Shown here one piece after another: positions 15,302-17,669 of a stretch of DNA of 17,669 nucleotides. The stretch spans positions 1-17,669 of the forward strand of contig JACJZI010000024.1 of the NCBI GenBank assembly GCA_020635655.1, given 5' to 3'. Both the position numbers and the translations under genes were made by a program. The notes under the pieces are model-generated. The model had not been told where the DNA came from. It did not search any database and saw only the letters and a list, made by a program, of their open reading frames with translations. Each line of letters opens with the position of its first letter. Position 1 is the stretch's first letter. The DNA is from Flavobacteriales bacterium. GTDB lineage: Bacteria; Bacteroidota; Bacteroidia; Flavobacteriales_F; PHOS-HE28.

Positions 15302-16198
15302 ATGCACCCCATCATGAGAACTGAAAGGACCGCTGCATTGAAGGACCAACTCGGTCCCAATGCCCGCACCGCCGCCCTGGTCGTGCTCTCCGTGCTCGGC
15401 CTCGGGACCGCGGCCTACCTCACCCTCGAGAACAACGGACTCAGCGACGATCTGGACCACAACCGCCTGCGGCAGGAAAAGTTGCTGGCCGAGAAGCTGC
15501 ACCTCGAGAAGAACATCGCCATGCTGCGTGACCGGCTGGACAAGGAGGAGCAGGCCCTCAGCGCCTCCGACGGCCAGGTGGCCGACCTACAGCGCCGCGT
15601 GAACGAAGTGACCGAGCGCGCCAAGGACCGGGACCAGGTGGCCCGCCGCAACAAGGACCTGGCCGGCCAGATCGCCGCCCTGAAGCAGGAGAAGGACCGC
15701 CTGGAGAAGGAACTGAACGGTAGCCTGGCCAGCACCCAGGACCTGCAGCTGCAACTGGACAAGCTCCGTCAGGAACAACTGGCCCAGGCCCAGCGACATG
15801 ACGACGAGCTGGCCGGCGCCCAGATGGTGAACAATGCTGAAGTGGCCGCCATCCGTGGCAAGAAGGACAAGCTCACCGTGGTTGCCCGGCGCACCAGGGA
15901 GATCCGCATGGCCTTCGACCTGCCGCAGACCCTGGCCCAGGGTGCCAGCTTCAAGGTCATCACCCCCGACGGCCGGAGCTATGACGGTGCTGACCCCGCC
16001 ATCAGCATGACCTTCGAAACGGAGGAAGCGGAACCGATGGCCTCGGTGTCCCTGATGCCTGAGCTGCTTCCCGGCAACCGCGCCTCCCGCGTGAACCTCA
16101 AGTTCAGCCCGGACAAGAAACTGGTGCCCGGCACCTACCGGGTGGACGTGCTGAGCAACGGCGAGTACCTGAACACAGTGCGCTTGAAACTGCGCTAG
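15302..16198 (+). CDS. Membrane-anchored coiled-coil protein of unknown function
   Basis: The 298-residue protein may start at 15302 or at the second Met, 15314. It has one membrane helix (about 22-41, 'RTAALVVLSVLGLGTAAYLT') and a long charged heptad-rich coiled coil (about 43-170, for example 'LRQEKLLAEKLHLEKNIAML' and 'LKQEKDRLEKELNG'). A compact beta-rich C-terminal domain (about 200-298) ends 'KLVPGTYRVDVLSNGEYLNT'. No enzymatic motif is seen. By topology it is likely anchored in the inner membrane with the coil and C-terminal domain in the periplasm. It lies 76 bases downstream of the kinase, so it may be part of the same operon or a target of that system, but this is inferred only from position. 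I do not recognise the family. Confidence 0.8.
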   Translation: MHPIMRTERTAALKDQLGPNARTAALVVLSVLGLGTAAYLTLENNGLSDDLDHNRLRQEKLLAEKLHLEKNIAMLRDRLDKEEQALSASDGQVADLQRRVNEVTERAKDRDQVARRNKDLAGQIAALKQEKDRLEKELNGSLASTQDLQLQLDKLRQEQLAQAQRHDDELAGAQMVNNAEVAAIRGKKDKLTVVARRTREIRMAFDLPQTLAQGASFKVITPDGRSYDGADPAISMTFETEEAEPMASVSLMPELLPGNRASRVNLKFSPDKKLVPGTYRVDVLSNGEYLNTVRLKLR

Positions 16199-16287
16199 GA
16201 CGTTGGGTGATGGAGGGAGGGCCGCACGCCGGGGGACCGGATCCGGACCTCCTTCCTCCCCGACACGATGGACGTTGGAAAGGACGG

Positions 16288-16307
16288 GCCCCGGCAGCTG
16301 CCGGGGC
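16288..16307 (+). terminator. Hairpin terminator candidate after the coiled-coil gene
   Basis: GCCCCGGCAG and CTGCCGGGGC form a perfect 20-base palindrome, flanked by GGACG and CGTCC that can extend the stem across small bulges. It lies 90 bases after the stop at 16198 and is followed by TTCGTCC rather than a full T-run. It is likely the operon's terminator, of modest strength by eye. Confidence 0.55.
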
Positions 16308-16455
16308 TTCGTCCGTCCGGCAGTGACCATCACCGCGGCACCCGGGCCCGGCCCAGGTCCGGAGGCACCTGCTCGCGATGCTCGCGCTCCAGCCTGTCCA
16401 GCGAGACCTGGTGTGCGGACAGGTGCAGGTCTCAACACCGGATGCCAGCACTGGA

Positions 16456-16601
16456 TCCTGGTGAAGGTTGCCTTGGGACAGCAGGTTCCGACCCAACGTA
16501 CCGGAGCCCGGCTGGTGTTGCCGGACGCCACGCCCGGCCTCCATTTCCTGCAGGTCCTGAGGCCCGATGGCCGATCGGTGAGCCATCGGTTCCTCGCGCG
16601 C
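16456..16601 (+). repeat. Direct repeat, copy 2
   Basis: This is the second copy of the 146-base repeat at 12935-13080, same orientation, 8 mismatches, with the 102-base identical core at 16483-16584. Mismatches are concentrated at the two ends, as expected if homology decays outwards or if the core is kept identical by conversion. Confidence 0.95.
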
Positions 16602-16604
16602 TGA
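16456..16604 (+). pseudogene. Orphan T9SS sorting-domain fragment (direct repeat, copy 2)
   Basis: Bases 16456-16601 are 146 bases aligned with 12935-13080, with 8 mismatches, and stay in frame to a stop at 16602-16604. The encoded end reads 'ATPGLHFLQVLRPDGRSV' then SHRFLAR. The first part of the sorting domain (the WPNPS turn) and any signal peptide or mature protein are missing. The frame extends upstream to 16203, but that stretch has no domain or leader. It is most likely a non-functional duplicate or a recombination remnant. A cryptic small protein is possible but unsupported. Confidence 0.8.
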
Positions 16605-16733
16605 GCGGCGCGAAAGGCAGTCCCCCTGTTGCACGAACACGAGCACCGATCAAGGGTGCACGCATGCTTCGCGACCTCATACGCCAGCTCCAATATCATT
16701 CAAATCAATGACCCGGTCCGGTGCGGCATCTTC

Positions 16734-16740
16734 TACTTTG
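16734..16740 (+). promoter_or_regulatory. Possible -7 box (TACTTTG)
   Basis: TACTTTG lies 20 bases before the start at 16761 and differs from TAnnTTTG by one missing spacer base. An AT-rich patch (16692-16708) lies just upstream of where the -33 element should be; no TTG is seen there. Confidence 0.35.
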
Positions 16741-16760
16741 CCCCTCAATCAACAGCGACC

Positions 16761-17669
16761 ATGAACCGTTCGATCTTTCTGTATGGAGTCCTCCTATGGA
16801 TGTCCCTGTCCAACCTTTCCGTGCTCCACGCACAGCCCGGTCCAAAACCGTTCGAGCGCATGAAATACCAGGCCGTGGCGCGTGATGCCAACGGAACGCC
16901 CCTGGCCGACCAGACCATCTCCCTCCGGTTGGGCATTGGCTTCGCCATCAGTTTCGCGTACCAGGAAACCCAGACCGTGACCACGAACGCGATGGGGCTG
17001 TTCACGGTGGAGGTGGGCGATGGCACACCCACCCCACTATCCAACCACCCGTTCGAAGAGATCCCCTGGGGACAGAACACCTGGTGGACCTTCGTGGTGG
17101 AAATGGACCCCGCCGGTGGAACGAACTACACCATGGTCGGATCGGAGCCCATTCTCGCAGCCCCCTATGCACACTATGCGGACAAGGCTCGTCTGCTGGG
17201 CGACAGTGCCTGGGTCGCGGCCTCGCCCACGCACGTATACACCGACCACCAGGTAGGGATCGGTACCGACGCACCTTCCGAGTCATTGGAAGTGAGCGGG
17301 AATGCCAAGGTCAGTTCCTTGTTCGTCGGTGATGGGGTCTTCCACGATGGAACAGGGGCCCGTGACATGATCATCCGGATGGACCCGCTACAGAACATCT
17401 ACTTCTCCCTGCAGAGCAATGGTGCCAACGAATGGGAGTTCCGGGGTAACACGTCCGGTGACCTGCGCGTCTTCGCCAATTTCGATCAACGACTGACCCT
17501 GCAACAGGACGGTGACATGGGGCTGGGCACGACCGCCCCCGAGACCAAGCTGGACGTGACCGGAAACGTTCGCATCGCGGATGCCGGGAACGTGAATGGC
17601 CCCGACCCCAGCGCCGCGTTGGAGGTCGCCTCCACCACGGGTGCGGTGCTGTTCCCCCGGCTAAATACC
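16761..17669 (+). CDS. Secreted YQAVARD-domain fibre-like protein, 3' end outside window
   Basis: An open frame of 303 codons runs from 16761 to the last base with no stop, so the gene continues beyond the window. It has a signal peptide (1-25, ending LHAQ), then 'MKYQAVARDANGTPLADQT' and 'TTNAMGLFTVEVGDGTP', homologous to residues 32 onward of the protein at 3259-4254. Later come two short repeats, 'VGIGTDAPSESLEVSGNAKV' and 'MGLGTTAPETKLDVTGNVRI', typical of tail-fibre-like stalks, and 'STTGAVLFPRLNT' at the cut end. The product is likely an exported, possibly trimeric surface fibre. Whether it carries a T9SS domain or a self-cleaving chaperone domain cannot be seen here. Confidence 0.85.
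   Translation, partial: MNRSIFLYGVLLWMSLSNLSVLHAQPGPKPFERMKYQAVARDANGTPLADQTISLRLGIGFAISFAYQETQTVTTNAMGLFTVEVGDGTPTPLSNHPFEEIPWGQNTWWTFVVEMDPAGGTNYTMVGSEPILAAPYAHYADKARLLGDSAWVAASPTHVYTDHQVGIGTDAPSESLEVSGNAKVSSLFVGDGVFHDGTGARDMIIRMDPLQNIYFSLQSNGANEWEFRGNTSGDLRVFANFDQRLTLQQDGDMGLGTTAPETKLDVTGNVRIADAGNVNGPDPSAALEVASTTGAVLFPRLNT

Larger units (their letters stand above)
16199..16760. other. Low-information intergenic region with repeat remnant
   Basis: The 562 bases between the coiled-coil gene and the last YQAVARD gene hold a terminator-like hairpin, the orphan sorting-domain fragment, and a -7-like box near the end. The open frame from 16203 leading into the fragment is Gly, Pro, Ala and Arg-rich, with no signal peptide or domain, so it reads as noncoding GC-rich sequence. 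Nothing else recognisable was seen. Confidence 0.6.

Noticed and set aside
12935..16601. Repeats as insertion-sequence ends or phage attachment sites
   Set aside because: They are direct repeats of coding sequence, with no transposase, integrase or tRNA between or beside them.
16203..16604. Full 133-codon frame as a real T9SS protein
   Set aside because: Only the last third is homologous to a sorting domain; the front is Gly/Pro/Arg-rich with no signal peptide, so a T9SS cargo could not be exported from it.
15587..16699. Minus-strand frame of 370 codons over the coiled-coil gene and the orphan repeat
   Set aside because: It covers the coiled-coil gene in antisense and part of the repeat; no leader, domain or conserved motif.

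Overview
The window is GC-rich, densely coding bacterial DNA that reads as a member of the Bacteroidota, most likely a high-GC lineage of the Flavobacteriales. Three things point there. Five genes end in type IX secretion (T9SS) C-terminal sorting domains: a PNP-type turn, a 'GLY/GLH' core and a short basic end. Two further secreted genes carry the 'YQAVARD' N-terminal module typical of flavobacterial surface proteins. Several starts are preceded by boxes resembling the Bacteroidota -7 element TAnnTTTG, and few starts have a clear Shine-Dalgarno. No tRNA, rRNA, CRISPR array or insertion sequence was seen.

Layout. 39-1043: secreted T9SS propeller-like protein, closed by a bidirectional terminator shared with a convergent SnoaL/NTF2-like gene (1118-1516, minus). 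1753-3087: membrane-anchored alpha/alpha-toroid protein of the terpene cyclase/prenyltransferase-repeat type. 3259-4254: secreted YQAVARD protein. 4317-4439: a 40-residue lipoprotein. 4546-6456: large T9SS adhesin-like protein. 6473-7354: DODA-type extradiol dioxygenase with a Tat-like leader. 7441-8673 and 8673-9737: a coupled pair, a parallel beta-helix protein and a three-repeat T9SS protein. 9743-11785 (minus): seven-repeat beta-propeller T9SS protein. 11971-13083: T9SS protein with an Ig-like domain. 13181-15225: overlapping OmpR-family regulator and histidine kinase. 15302-16198: membrane-anchored coiled-coil protein. 16456-16604: orphan piece of a T9SS sorting domain. 16761-end: second YQAVARD protein, cut by the window edge.

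Most genes look like an accessory surface and secretome cluster, each apparently with its own promoter, rather than a pathway. The regulator, kinase and probably the coiled-coil gene form the one clear functional unit. The most notable structural signal is a 146-bp direct repeat (8 mismatches, 102 bp identical). It consists of the last part of the 370-residue T9SS gene and an orphan copy 3,521 bp downstream. The repeats bracket the two-component system and the coiled-coil gene, so recombination between them would remove the module and leave the T9SS gene open to its end. I recognise no known defence, phage or biosynthetic system here.
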